A DNA stretch of 63,342 bases from assembly GCA_023388715.1 (NCBI GenBank), contig JAEWFT010000005.1, forward strand, positions 1 through 63,342, in the 5' to 3' direction. Source of the stretch: Pseudomonadota bacterium (GTDB taxonomy: Bacteria > Pseudomonadota > Gammaproteobacteria > Xanthomonadales > Xanthomonadaceae). Made by a program: the position numbers and the translations under genes. Positions 25,352-33,427 of the stretch are shown in pieces; position 1 is the stretch's first letter; each line of letters begins with the position of its first letter. The notes beneath the pieces were generated by a model that was not told the origin of the DNA, did not search any database, and was given only the letters and a program-made list of their open reading frames with translations.

Positions 25352-25460
25352 CGGGTGGCGAATCCTGGAAAACGGCAGGGCCGTCATTTTACCCGAGCGG
25401 TCTTGCGTATTGGCTCGAAGGCCGCGACCGACCCGCTGGCCATGCGATGAACTCAGAGAG

Positions 25461-25525
25461 GCGGGCGGGCTGGACGTTCGCGAAGCCGCATTTCGAGCGG
25501 CGTAGCGAGTGGCCAGCCCGCCTGC
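25461..25525. repeat. 29-nt imperfect inverted repeat
   Basis: Left arm 25461-25489 pairs with right arm 25497-25525 around a 7-base loop (ATTTCGA). I count 23 matches over 29 positions. The outer part is GC-rich (GGCGGGCTGG with CCAGCCCGCC) and the inner stem is GCCGC with GCGGC. It could be a REP-like element, a transcription-blocking hairpin between divergent operons, or a small mobile-element remnant. No second copy was noticed in the window. Confidence 0.6.
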
Positions 25526-25592
25526 CGACGCCAGGGACCACGCATACGCACCGGGTGCCCGAAAGTACGGTGGGCGAGCGCGGGCTTGCCGG

Positions 25593-25598
25593 TAAAAT
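25593..25598 (+). promoter_or_regulatory. -10-like hexamer upstream of scoA
   Basis: TAAAAT lies 31 bases upstream of the scoA GTG in an otherwise GC-rich spacer. No good TTGACA-type -35 box was found at the proper distance, so the assignment is tentative. Confidence 0.4.
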
Positions 25599-25628
25599 GG
25601 CGGTTCCCGCACGCATGGAGCCGCGCCC

Positions 25629-26342
25629 GTGGCTGCAAACAAGCACTATCCGAGCGCCGAGGCCGCCCTGTCCGGGTTGCTGGCGGATGGCCAGACCCTC
25701 GCCGTTGGTGGCTTCGGCCTGTGCGGCATTCCCGAAGCCCTGATCGCCGCCTTGCGCGACTCGGGTGCCAGGGACCTGACCGTCATCTCCAACAACGCCG
25801 GCGTGGATGGCTTTGGCCTCGGCCAGCTGCTGGCCACGCGCCAGATCCGCAAGATGATTTCGTCCTACGTCGGCGAGAACAAGGAGTTCGAGCGCCAGTT
25901 CCTCGCCGGCGAGCTGGAGCTGGAGTTCAACCCGCAGGGCACGCTGGCCGAGCGCCTGCGCGCGGGGGGCGCCGGCATCCCGGCGTTCTTCACCGCGACC
26001 GGCTACGGCACGGTGGTGGCGGACGGCAAGGAGACTCGCGAGATCGACGGGCGCCACTACGTGCTGGAAACCGCGCTCAAGGCGGACGTCTCGCTGGTCA
26101 AGGCGTGGAAGGCCGACGGCGCCGGCAACCTCGTGTTCCGCAAGACCGCGCGCAACTTCAATCCCGCCTGCGCCATGGCCGGCAAGGTCTGCGTGGCTGA
26201 AGTCGAGCAGCTGGTCGAGACCGGCAGCATCGACCCCGACCACGTGCATCTGCCGGGCATCTACGTCGACCGCATCGTGGTCAACCCGACGCCGGAGAAG
26301 CGCATCGAGCAACGCACCATTCGCCAGCCGGAGGGCAACTGA
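25629..26342 (+). CDS. scoA: 3-oxoacid CoA-transferase subunit A
   Basis: This 237-residue subunit A of succinyl-CoA:3-ketoacid CoA-transferase is used to activate acetoacetate during ketone-body, lipid or amino-acid breakdown. The family motif VGGFGLCGIPEALIAAL lies near the N terminus, followed by VISNNAGVDGFGLGQLL. The segment IPAFFTATGYGTVVADGKE is typical of the family. GTG 25629 has a GGAG ribosome site 8-9 bases upstream, and a nearby upstream ATG is out of frame. Subunit B starts three bases after the stop. Confidence 0.93.
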   Translation: MAANKHYPSAEAALSGLLADGQTLAVGGFGLCGIPEALIAALRDSGARDLTVISNNAGVDGFGLGQLLATRQIRKMISSYVGENKEFERQFLAGELELEFNPQGTLAERLRAGGAGIPAFFTATGYGTVVADGKETREIDGRHYVLETALKADVSLVKAWKADGAGNLVFRKTARNFNPACAMAGKVCVAEVEQLVETGSIDPDHVHLPGIYVDRIVVNPTPEKRIEQRTIRQPEGN

Positions 26343-26344
26343 CC

Positions 26345-26971
26345 ATGGCCTGGACCCGTGACCAGATGGCGCAACGCGCCGCGCAGGAGCTGAGCGATGG
26401 CGCCTACGTCAACCTCGGCATCGGGCTGCCGACGCTGGTGGCCAACTACATCCCCGAGGGCATGGACGTGTGGCTGCAGAGCGAGAACGGCCTGCTGGGC
26501 ATCGGCCCGTTCCCGACCGAAGCCGAGCTGGACGCCGACCTGATCAACGCCGGCAAGCAGACGGTGACCGCGGTGGCGGGCGCGAGCTATTTCGGCAGCC
26601 ACGACTCCTTCGCGATGATCCGCGGAGGCCATATCGACCTCGCCATCCTTGGCGCGATGGAGGTCACCGACAAGGGCGACCTGGCCAACTGGATGGTGCC
26701 CGGCAAGATGGTCAAGGGCATGGGCGGCGCGATGGACCTGGTGGCGGGCGTGAAGCGCGTGGTGGTGCTGATGGAGCACACCACCAAGGCCGGCGCGCCC
26801 AAGATCCTGCCCGAATGCACGCTGCCGCTGACCGGCGTGGGCGTGGTCAACCGCATCATCACCGAGCTGGGCGTGTTCGACGTGACCCGGGACGGGCTGA
26901 AGCTGGTCGAGCTGGCGGATGGCGTGAGTCGCGAAGAAGCCGCGGAAAAGACAGGCGTGCCGCTGCGCTGA
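26345..26971 (+). CDS. scoB: 3-oxoacid CoA-transferase subunit B
   Basis: This 208-residue catalytic subunit B has the active-site glutamate in the SENG motif (Glu47, QSENGLLGIGP), preceded by VNLGIGLPTLVANYIP. In this family the Glu forms the enzyme-CoA thioester. The segment MDLVAGVKRVVVLMEHTTK is also typical. A GGAGGG ribosome site lies within the scoA 3' end. The gene converges on the ATP-grasp gene 81 bases downstream. Confidence 0.94.
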   Translation: MAWTRDQMAQRAAQELSDGAYVNLGIGLPTLVANYIPEGMDVWLQSENGLLGIGPFPTEAELDADLINAGKQTVTAVAGASYFGSHDSFAMIRGGHIDLAILGAMEVTDKGDLANWMVPGKMVKGMGGAMDLVAGVKRVVVLMEHTTKAGAPKILPECTLPLTGVGVVNRIITELGVFDVTRDGLKLVELADGVSREEAAEKTGVPLR

Positions 26972-27051
26972 TTCCGCCGGCACGAGGCACGGCCCGACGC
27001 GAGAACCGTAGGCCCGTTTCGCAGGCGCGGGCTGAGTCGAGCGCGCCCAGG

Positions 27052-28077
27052 TTACTGCGTCGCTCGCACACCCTGGTGGCGCCATTGCTCCGGGGAGTTC
27101 AACAGGGCGGCAAGGGCGTCGTACATGGCGTCGATCTTGCGATCCCACCACGCCTGGCGCAGCGTGGAGTCCTGGCGGCGCAGGATGTCCATGGCGGCGT
27201 TGGCTTCAAACAACAGCAGTTGGCCATCGGGGCGTGGACTGCAATCGATGCCGAAGTAATCGAGGCCGATGATGTCGGCGATCTTGAGCGCAATGGCCGT
27301 GGCATCCATGGGAAGGCTTGCGGGAAACTCGTCAAGCATCCGCGTCTCCTCGGGGTCGTCCTCGCGTAGCCTGTCGGCGACATGCACATGCCAGCCGCCT
27401 GCAACCACGAAGTGGCGCAGGAACACCTGCCGTCCCACCACCACCAGGCGCATCTTGCGATGGCATCCGTCCGGGTCCCGGTAATCGTGGAACTCGGTGA
27501 CGTAGGTCCCGCGGCCAAGCATCGGCATGTTGTACACGGCCGCGTCGACTTCGTCGGGCGAGTCAACCCGCGACATCGTGGCGCCCACATGCATGCCGGG
27601 CGAGCGCAGCAACAGCGGATAGCGCAGGTTGGCGGCGTCGATCAGGCGCACCAGATCAGCGGCACTGCGAGCCTCAAGCAGTTCCGTGCGGGGCACGAGC
27701 AAGCCAGGTACGCCTGCCAACGCCTTGGCGATGGCGTGCCGACCGGTCCGCGCCACGGCATACGGCGAGTTGAAGCATGGCGCCTCCAGGGCCTGGACTG
27801 CGCGCATGATCTGCACCAGCGAATTGGAACAGCGGTCGGGATCCGCCACGTAGTTGACCACCGGCTTGCCCTTGGCGCTCGCAGGAAGCGTCAGGGGCTG
27901 GTCGGCCTGGATGTAGACGCGGGGCATCCGCGCCTTCAGTGCGGGCGGAATCCGTTTCATGAAGACGGCAGTGCCGGGCAGCGAGAGCTGCAGTTGCCCG
28001 TTCTCATCCATGAAGACGGCACCGGTCATGTCGTCGGGCAGGCCGTGGAACACCGGGAGGACGCGGGTATCAGTCAT
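27052..28077 (-). CDS. Orphan ATP-grasp family protein
   Basis: This predicted 341-residue protein looks like an ATP-grasp enzyme. It has a central region with LRYPLLLRSPGMHVGATM (nucleotide-binding and Gly-rich-loop-like), a basic strand HRKMRLVVVGRQVFLRHFV, and a C-terminal metal site DYFGIDCSPRPDGQLLLFEA followed by N. The last part gives the Asp/Glu/Asn pattern that binds magnesium in this fold. ATG 28077 is the preferred start; GTG 28089 would overlap the etfD stop in a GTGA arrangement. No precursor peptide or peptide-ligase partner was found nearby, so the acceptor is unknown. RimK-like peptide ligation and small-molecule ligation are both possible. Confidence 0.72.
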   Translation of the reverse strand: MTDTRVLPVFHGLPDDMTGAVFMDENGQLQLSLPGTAVFMKRIPPALKARMPRVYIQADQPLTLPASAKGKPVVNYVADPDRCSNSLVQIMRAVQALEAPCFNSPYAVARTGRHAIAKALAGVPGLLVPRTELLEARSAADLVRLIDAANLRYPLLLRSPGMHVGATMSRVDSPDEVDAAVYNMPMLGRGTYVTEFHDYRDPDGCHRKMRLVVVGRQVFLRHFVVAGGWHVHVADRLREDDPEETRMLDEFPASLPMDATAIALKIADIIGLDYFGIDCSPRPDGQLLLFEANAAMDILRRQDSTLRQAWWDRKIDAMYDALAALLNSPEQWRHQGVRATQ

Positions 28078-28085
28078 GGGTCGCG

Positions 28086-29762
28086 TCACATGTTCTGGTA
28101 GTTAGGCCCGCCGCCGCCCTGCGGCGCCACCCACACGATGTTCTGCGTCGGGTCCTTGATGTCGCAGGTCTTGCAGTGCACGCAGTTGGCGAAGTTGATC
28201 TGCAGCCGCTCGCTACCGGCGTCACCGACGAACTCGTACACCGCGGCCGGGCAGTAGCGCGCCTCGGGCCCCGCGAACTCGCGCAGGTTGACCTGCACCG
28301 GGATCGACGCGTCCTTCAGGGTCAGGTGGCTCGGCTGGTTCTCCTCGTGATGGGTGCTGGAGAGGAACACCGAGCTCAGGCGATCGAAGGTCAGCACGCC
28401 GTCCGGCTTCGGGTAGGCGATGCGCTCGTGGTTCGCCGCCGGCTCAAGGCAGGCGTGGTCCGGCCTGTCGCGATGCAGCGTCCACGGCGGGTTGCGGATG
28501 CCCAGCTTCGGCAGCAGCCACTGCTCGACGCCGGTCATCAGGGTGGCGAAACTGCGGCCCTTCTTGAACCACTGCTTGAAGTTCTTCGCCTGCAGCAGTT
28601 CGGCGTGCAGCCAGCTCGACTCGAATGCCCGCGGATACGCCGACAGCTCGTCGCGCTGGCGGCCCTCGCCAAGTGCCGCGAACGCGGCCTCGGCGGCCAG
28701 CATGCCGGTCTTGATCGCCGCGTGGCTGCCCTTGATCCGGCTGGCATTGAGGGTTCCTGCCTCGCAGCCGACCAGCGCGCCGCCGGGGAACACCAGCTTG
28801 GGCAGGCTCAGCAGGCCGCCGGCGGTGATCGCGCGCGCGCCGTAGCCGATGCGGGTACCGCCTTCCAGGTGCTTGCGGATCGCGGGGTGGGTCTTGAAGC
28901 GCTGGAATTCCTCGAACGGGCTCAGCCAGGGATTGCGGTAGTCGAGGCCGACCACGAAACCGACCGCGATCTGCCCGCCCTCGGCGTGGTACAGGAACGA
29001 GCCGCCATAGGTCGCGCCATCCAGCGGCCAGCCGGCGGTGTGCACGACCAGGCCGGGCTCGTGCCTGGCGGGATCGGCCTGCCACAGCTCCTTGATGCCG
29101 ATGCCGTAGCTCTGCGGGTCCTTGCCGGCGTCGAGCTGGTAGCGCGCGATCAGCTGGCGCCCGAGGTGGCCGCGCGCGCCTTCGGCGAAGATCGTGTACC
29201 TGGCGTGCAGCTCCATGCCGCGCTGGAACTGGTCGGTCGGCTGGCCGTCCTTGCCGATGCCAAGATCGCCGGTGGCCACGCCCATCACCGCCCCCGAGGC
29301 GTCGTAGAGCACTTCGGCGGCCGCGAAGCCGGGGAAGATCTCCACCCCAAGCGCTTCGGCCTGTTGCGCCAGCCAGCGGGCGAGTGCGCCCAGGCTGGTG
29401 ACGTAGTTGCCGGCGTTGTGGAAGCATCCGGGCAGCAGCCAGCCCGGGGTCGCCCTGGCGCTGCTGGCGTCAAGGAAGAGGAACTCGTCGCGGGTGACCG
29501 CCTGCTTGAGCGGCGCGCCGCGTTCGGCCCAGTCGGGCAGCAACTCGGTGAGCGCGCGCGGGTCGACGATGGCGCCGGACAGGATGTGCGCGCCCGGCTC
29601 GGAGCCTTTCTCCAGCACGCAGACCGAGACCTCGCGCCCGGCGTCGGCGGCCAGCTGCTTGAGCCGGATCGCGGTGGCCAGCCCGCCGGGGCCGGCGCCG
29701 ACCACGACGATGTCGTATTCCATCGACTCGCGATCGACGGCGTTCGGGTTGGCTTCGGTCAT
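28086..29762 (-). CDS. etfD: Electron transfer flavoprotein-ubiquinone oxidoreductase
   Basis: This 558-residue membrane-associated flavoprotein passes electrons from ETF to ubiquinone. The N-terminal FAD motif is YDIVVVGAGPGGLATAIRLK, and a C-terminal [4Fe-4S] ferredoxin-like domain includes NCVHCKTCDIKDPTQNIVW, with the fourth Cys in YCPAAVYEF. The length is normal for ETF-QO. ATG 29762 is preferred over in-frame codons 17 residues upstream because GAGGAG sits at proper spacing before it. The stop nearly touches the downstream ATP-grasp gene, so the two may share a transcript. Confidence 0.95.
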   Translation of the reverse strand: MTEANPNAVDRESMEYDIVVVGAGPGGLATAIRLKQLAADAGREVSVCVLEKGSEPGAHILSGAIVDPRALTELLPDWAERGAPLKQAVTRDEFLFLDASSARATPGWLLPGCFHNAGNYVTSLGALARWLAQQAEALGVEIFPGFAAAEVLYDASGAVMGVATGDLGIGKDGQPTDQFQRGMELHARYTIFAEGARGHLGRQLIARYQLDAGKDPQSYGIGIKELWQADPARHEPGLVVHTAGWPLDGATYGGSFLYHAEGGQIAVGFVVGLDYRNPWLSPFEEFQRFKTHPAIRKHLEGGTRIGYGARAITAGGLLSLPKLVFPGGALVGCEAGTLNASRIKGSHAAIKTGMLAAEAAFAALGEGRQRDELSAYPRAFESSWLHAELLQAKNFKQWFKKGRSFATLMTGVEQWLLPKLGIRNPPWTLHRDRPDHACLEPAANHERIAYPKPDGVLTFDRLSSVFLSSTHHEENQPSHLTLKDASIPVQVNLREFAGPEARYCPAAVYEFVGDAGSERLQINFANCVHCKTCDIKDPTQNIVWVAPQGGGGPNYQNM

Positions 29763-29826
29763 GCGACTCTCCTCGGGAGCCACGATTGTCGTGGCATCGC
29801 CGGGAGCGGACAACCCGGGAGGCGGG

Positions 29827-30456
29827 TCAGCGGTGCGGCGCGCCCTCGTGCGCCTGCCCTGTCACCAGCGTCCAGCCCGCGATGTCGCGACCGATGTGAG
29901 CCAACGCCAGCGAGAACGCGTCCGCCACCACCCTCGGATCGGTGCCGTTCGCCGGCTGCGCGTGGCGGAAGGTGCGGTTGCCGGCCACCGCCTGGTCGAC
30001 GACGTGGATCAGCTTGGCGTTGACCTCGATCACCGCGGCGGGGAGCGCGGAGCCGGCGTAGTCGGCCTCGAAGTGGCGGATGTCCATCACCAGCCGGTAG
30101 GGCGCGTCCATGCCGCTGCCCTGGCGGGCCGCCGCCGGGATCTTGCCGCTGTCCTCCAGCACCCGCAGCACGGTGGCCTCCAGCAGGTCCGGTGGCGCGC
30201 TGGCCCAGATCGAGCCCTTGTAGACCTGCAGCTCGCCCGGGACCGGGCGCACCGCCATGCGCGCGCTGTCGAGCAGTCGCGGGGCGTCGGGTCGGGTGGT
30301 GGCCAGGTTCCAGGCCACCCTGGGCCACGCGGCGTCGGCCTGCGGTACCGGCGTGGGCGCGTAGATGGTCGGGCTTTCCTTGGGGCCCAGCAGGCTGCCG
30401 CAGCCCCCCAGGAGCAGCACCGCGGGGACGAGGGCGAGTAGCGGTCGCAGGCTCAT
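29827..30456 (-). CDS. PqiC-like ABC transport auxiliary lipoprotein
   Basis: This 209-residue lipoprotein has the lipobox LLGGC. The region YAPTPVPQADAAWPRVAWNL and the later LQVYKGSIWASAPPDLLEAT, with conserved Tyr and Trp, are typical of auxiliary outer-membrane lipoproteins that accompany MCE transporters (PqiC/DUF330 type). Its ATG overlaps the MCE gene stop by 4 bases, ending the four-gene lipid-transport operon. It probably links the MCE protein to the outer membrane. Confidence 0.82.
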   Translation of the reverse strand: MSLRPLLALVPAVLLLGGCGSLLGPKESPTIYAPTPVPQADAAWPRVAWNLATTRPDAPRLLDSARMAVRPVPGELQVYKGSIWASAPPDLLEATVLRVLEDSGKIPAAARQGSGMDAPYRLVMDIRHFEADYAGSALPAAVIEVNAKLIHVVDQAVAGNRTFRHAQPANGTDPRVVADAFSLALAHIGRDIAGWTLVTGQAHEGAPHR

Positions 30457-31379
30457 TTGGGTTCAAACTCCTTTGGCGCGTCGCGGCCCATGATGAATTG
30501 CGCGGGCTTGTTCTCCAGCCGGTCGGAGAGCTCGCGCAGGTCGCGGACCAGGCGCCGCAACTCGGACAGGGTCGGGCCCAGCTGCGCCAGCCCATCGTTC
30601 GCGAAGCTGCGCACCGCCGGCCGGTTCTCGGCGATCAGGGCATCGGCGTTGCCGGCGGCGGACTCCATCTTCGCGACCGTCGCATCCAGCTTGTCCATCA
30701 GGCCCGGCAGGCGGCGCACCAGGTTGCGATCCACGCCCTCGATGGCGCCATTGGCGTTGGTCGCCGCCAGCTTCAGGGTCTCGCTGACTTCGCGTGCGTT
30801 GACGATGAGGGTGGCGATGTCCTGGCTCTGGCCGGAAATGCTGCCGGTGACGGTCTCCAGGTTCTCCAGCGTATTGGAGATCCGGTTGATGTTCTCCTCG
30901 CTCAGCACCTGGTCCAGTCGCGCGACCAGGCGATTGGCGGTGTCGGCGATGTTCTGTAGGGCGGAGGGCTCGGCGCGGATGATCGGGATCTCCTCCCGCG
31001 AGGCGACCGCGAGGTGCTCGGCGCCCGGGCTGCCGCCGGTGAGCTGGATGAATGGCACGCCGGTGATGCCCTGCTGCGAGAGCTTGGCGCGGGTGTCCAC
31101 CTTGACGGGGGTGTCGGCCTGGATCTTGAGCAGCGCGATCACGCGGCGAGCGTCTTCGGTGTCCAGCCGCAGGCGGTCCACGGTGCCCACCGAGATGCCG
31201 TTGTACTGGACGCTGCCGCCCTCGGTCAGGCCGGTCACCGGTTCGTTGAAGATCACCTTGTACTGGCGCCAGTTGCGGTCGGAGGAGAACTTCGCCGCCC
31301 ACAGCGCGAACAGCAGCAGCCCGACGCTGGCCAGGATGGTGAAGGTGCCGATCAGCACGTAGTTGGCACGGGTTTCCAT
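30453..31379 (-). CDS. mlaD: MlaD-type MCE domain protein
   Basis: This 308-residue protein has one N-terminal membrane helix (NYVLIGTFTILASVGLLLFAL), an MCE domain (YKVIFNEPVTGLTEGGSVQY, NGISVGTVDRL, QGITGVPFIQLTGG), and a long C-terminal helical region (about residues 155-300). MCE proteins form hexameric rings or tunnels that carry lipids across the periplasm. The extended helical C terminus makes it longer than E. coli MlaD (about 180 residues). It follows the ATPase gene by 17 bases. Confidence 0.92.
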   Translation of the reverse strand: METRANYVLIGTFTILASVGLLLFALWAAKFSSDRNWRQYKVIFNEPVTGLTEGGSVQYNGISVGTVDRLRLDTEDARRVIALLKIQADTPVKVDTRAKLSQQGITGVPFIQLTGGSPGAEHLAVASREEIPIIRAEPSALQNIADTANRLVARLDQVLSEENINRISNTLENLETVTGSISGQSQDIATLIVNAREVSETLKLAATNANGAIEGVDRNLVRRLPGLMDKLDATVAKMESAAGNADALIAENRPAVRSFANDGLAQLGPTLSELRRLVRDLRELSDRLENKPAQFIMGRDAPKEFEPK

Positions 31380-31396
31380 CGCTCTTGGCTACCTTC

Positions 31397-32233
31397 TCAT
31401 CCGGACGTGCGGCGTTCGTCGCCGGTCGCTGCTCGCGCGGCGCGCCCGCGCGGGCCGTTGAAATATTCCTGGACCCAGGGATGGTCCAGGCTCTCCAGTT
31501 CCTGCACCGGCGCGACTTCCAGGATCCGCCGGTCGGCAAGCACTGCCACCCGGTCGCAGATAGCGTAAAGCGTGTCGAGGTCGTGTGTGATCAGGAACAC
31601 GGTGAGCCCGAGCGCGCGTTGCAGGGTGCGGATCAGTTCATCGAAGGCGGCCGCGCCGATCGGGTCGAGCCCTGCCGTGGGCTCGTCCAGAAACAGCAAT
31701 GGCGGATCCAGCGCCAGTGCACGCGCAAGCCCGGCGCGCTTGCGCATGCCGCCGGAAAGCTGCGATGGCAGCTTGTCCAGCGCATCGGCCGGCAGACCCG
31801 CCAGCTTGATCTTCAGCAGCGCCAGTTCGTAGCGCAGCGAATCCTGCAGGTCCGGGTAGTACTCCTTGAGAGGCACCTGCACGTTCTCGCCCACGGTCAG
31901 CGAGGAAAACAGGGCGCCGTCTTGGAACAGCACCCCTGTGTTGCGCTCGATGTGGCGGCGGGTGACCGGATCGTCCGAGCGGGCATCGACGCCCAGCACC
32001 TCGATCTCGCCTTCGTTGGGCGCGCGCAGCCCCAGGATCGAGCGCATCAGTACCGACTTGCCGCTGCCGGAGCCGCCCACCACGCCGAGGATCTCGCCGC
32101 GCCGCACCTCCAGCTCCACGCCATCGTGCACCACCTGCTCGCCGAACCGGTTCACCACACCGCGCACGCGGATCACCGGCGTGCCGGGCTCCTTGGCGAT
32201 GGCGTCCTCGCAGATCTCGTCCGGCGCGGCCAT
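31397..32233 (-). CDS. mlaF: MlaF-type ABC transporter ATPase
   Basis: This predicted 278-residue ABC ATPase energises the MCE lipid transporter. Walker A is GGSGSGKSVLMRSILGL, the signature is LSGGMRKRAGLARALAL (with Met, as in MlaF-type proteins) and Walker B is LLFLDEPTAGLDP. The H-loop THDLDTLY is present. ATG 32233 lies 2 bases after the permease stop; longer in-frame starts would run into the permease gene. Confidence 0.93.
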   Translation of the reverse strand: MAAPDEICEDAIAKEPGTPVIRVRGVVNRFGEQVVHDGVELEVRRGEILGVVGGSGSGKSVLMRSILGLRAPNEGEIEVLGVDARSDDPVTRRHIERNTGVLFQDGALFSSLTVGENVQVPLKEYYPDLQDSLRYELALLKIKLAGLPADALDKLPSQLSGGMRKRAGLARALALDPPLLFLDEPTAGLDPIGAAAFDELIRTLQRALGLTVFLITHDLDTLYAICDRVAVLADRRILEVAPVQELESLDHPWVQEYFNGPRGRAARAATGDERRTSG

Positions 32234-32235
32234 GC

Positions 32236-33357
32236 TCAGTAATCCATTTCCATGAACCACAACGCGGCGAGGGCATCGATCACGATCACCATCGAGATCG
32301 ACTGCACCACGCTGGAAGTCGTGCGCTCGCCCAGCGACTGCGCGGTGCCTTCCACCTGCATGCCTTCCAGGCACCCGATCAGCGCGATGACGATCGCGAA
32401 CACCGGCGCCTTCAACATGCCCACGATGAAGTGCCGGATCTCCATCGTCTCCTGCATCCGCGCCAGGTACGCCACCGGCGGGATGTCGAGGCTGAGCGCG
32501 CCCACCATCATCCCCCCGAGCAGGCCCGAGAGCATCGCCAGGAACGTGAGCAGCGGCAGCATGGTCAAGAGCGCCAGCACGCGCGGGATCACCAGCAGGT
32601 CGACGGGGTCGAGGCCGAGCACTCGGATCGCGTCGACTTCCTCGCGATTGACCATCATGCCGATCTGCGCGGTGAACGCGCTGGCGGTACGTCCGGCCAG
32701 CAGGATCGCGGTCAGCAGCACGCCGAATTCGCGCAGGAACGAGATCGACACAAGTTCCACCACGAAGATGGTCGCGCCAAAGTCGCGCAGCACGGTCGCC
32801 CCGAGGAACGCCACCACCGCGCCCACCATGAAGGTGAGCATGGCCACCAGCGGCGCGGCGTCGAGGCCGACCTGTTCCATGTGGTGGACGGTCGCAGTGG
32901 CGCGGAACCGCGAGGGCTCCTTGAGCAGGCGCAGCAGCTTGACCAGCAGCTCTCCGAGGAAGCCGACCAGCGACACCACTTCCTTGATGTTGCGCATCAC
33001 CGAACGACCAAAGCGGTCCAGCGCCGCAGCCACGCCATACTCGCGCTTGCGCTTGGGCCGGTCGTCGTGGACATCCTCGATCGCGGCGACCAGCGGCTCC
33101 TGGTCCGGGCGGAACAGGAAGCCGCTGAAATCCAGGCTGTGCCGCTCGGCGTACCGAAGCAGCTGCAGCACGCCGAGCGTGTCGAGGCGGTCGCAGCTGC
33201 GCGCATCGATGCGCGTCAGGCCGTCCGGGACCTCGCGCAACACCCGTCCGACGTCGTCGGCGAAGCGCAGCGTCCAGCGTCCCCGCAGCTGCAGGGTGCC
33301 GGCGTCATCGGGCGCGACCCTGGCGGCCGGCGGGTGGTGATTCGGGACTTGGCTCAT
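32236..33357 (-). CDS. mlaE: MlaE-type permease with N-terminal STAS-like domain
   Basis: This predicted 373-residue protein joins a roughly 110-residue STAS-like N-terminal domain (LQLRGRWTLRFADDVGRVLR and IDARSCDRLDTLGVLQLLRY) to an MlaE permease domain. The permease part has LREFGVLLTAILLAGRTASA, GMMVNREEVDAIRVLGLDPV and about five membrane helices. In E. coli the STAS protein MlaB is separate, so this is a natural MlaB-MlaE fusion of a kind seen in other proteobacteria. It is the first gene of the operon, divergent from the ThrE-like gene. Confidence 0.92.
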   Translation of the reverse strand: MSQVPNHHPPAARVAPDDAGTLQLRGRWTLRFADDVGRVLREVPDGLTRIDARSCDRLDTLGVLQLLRYAERHSLDFSGFLFRPDQEPLVAAIEDVHDDRPKRKREYGVAAALDRFGRSVMRNIKEVVSLVGFLGELLVKLLRLLKEPSRFRATATVHHMEQVGLDAAPLVAMLTFMVGAVVAFLGATVLRDFGATIFVVELVSISFLREFGVLLTAILLAGRTASAFTAQIGMMVNREEVDAIRVLGLDPVDLLVIPRVLALLTMLPLLTFLAMLSGLLGGMMVGALSLDIPPVAYLARMQETMEIRHFIVGMLKAPVFAIVIALIGCLEGMQVEGTAQSLGERTTSSVVQSISMVIVIDALAALWFMEMDY

Positions 33358-33427
33358 GCGCGGCCCAAGCTTACGCAAAGCCCCGTCGACGGTGTGAATG
33401 GTTGCGCACGCATGCGATCCTGTGCGG

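Larger units (their letters stand above)
25352..25628. promoter_or_regulatory. Divergent spacer between etfB and scoA with a large imperfect hairpin
   Basis: This 277-base spacer separates two divergent operons and must hold both promoters. It contains a large imperfect inverted repeat at 25461-25525 and a -10-like TAAAAT at 25593-25598 on the plus strand. Apart from these no gene, conserved leader or RNA was recognised. Confidence 0.6.

Noticed and set aside
26972..27051. Possible terminator between convergent scoB and the ATP-grasp gene
   Set aside because: The 80-base spacer is GC-rich but shows no stable stem followed by a T-run.
28176..30023. A long open frame antisense to etfD and its upstream region
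   Set aside because: The opposite strand encodes the full ETF-quinone oxidoreductase; the antisense translation has no family motif.
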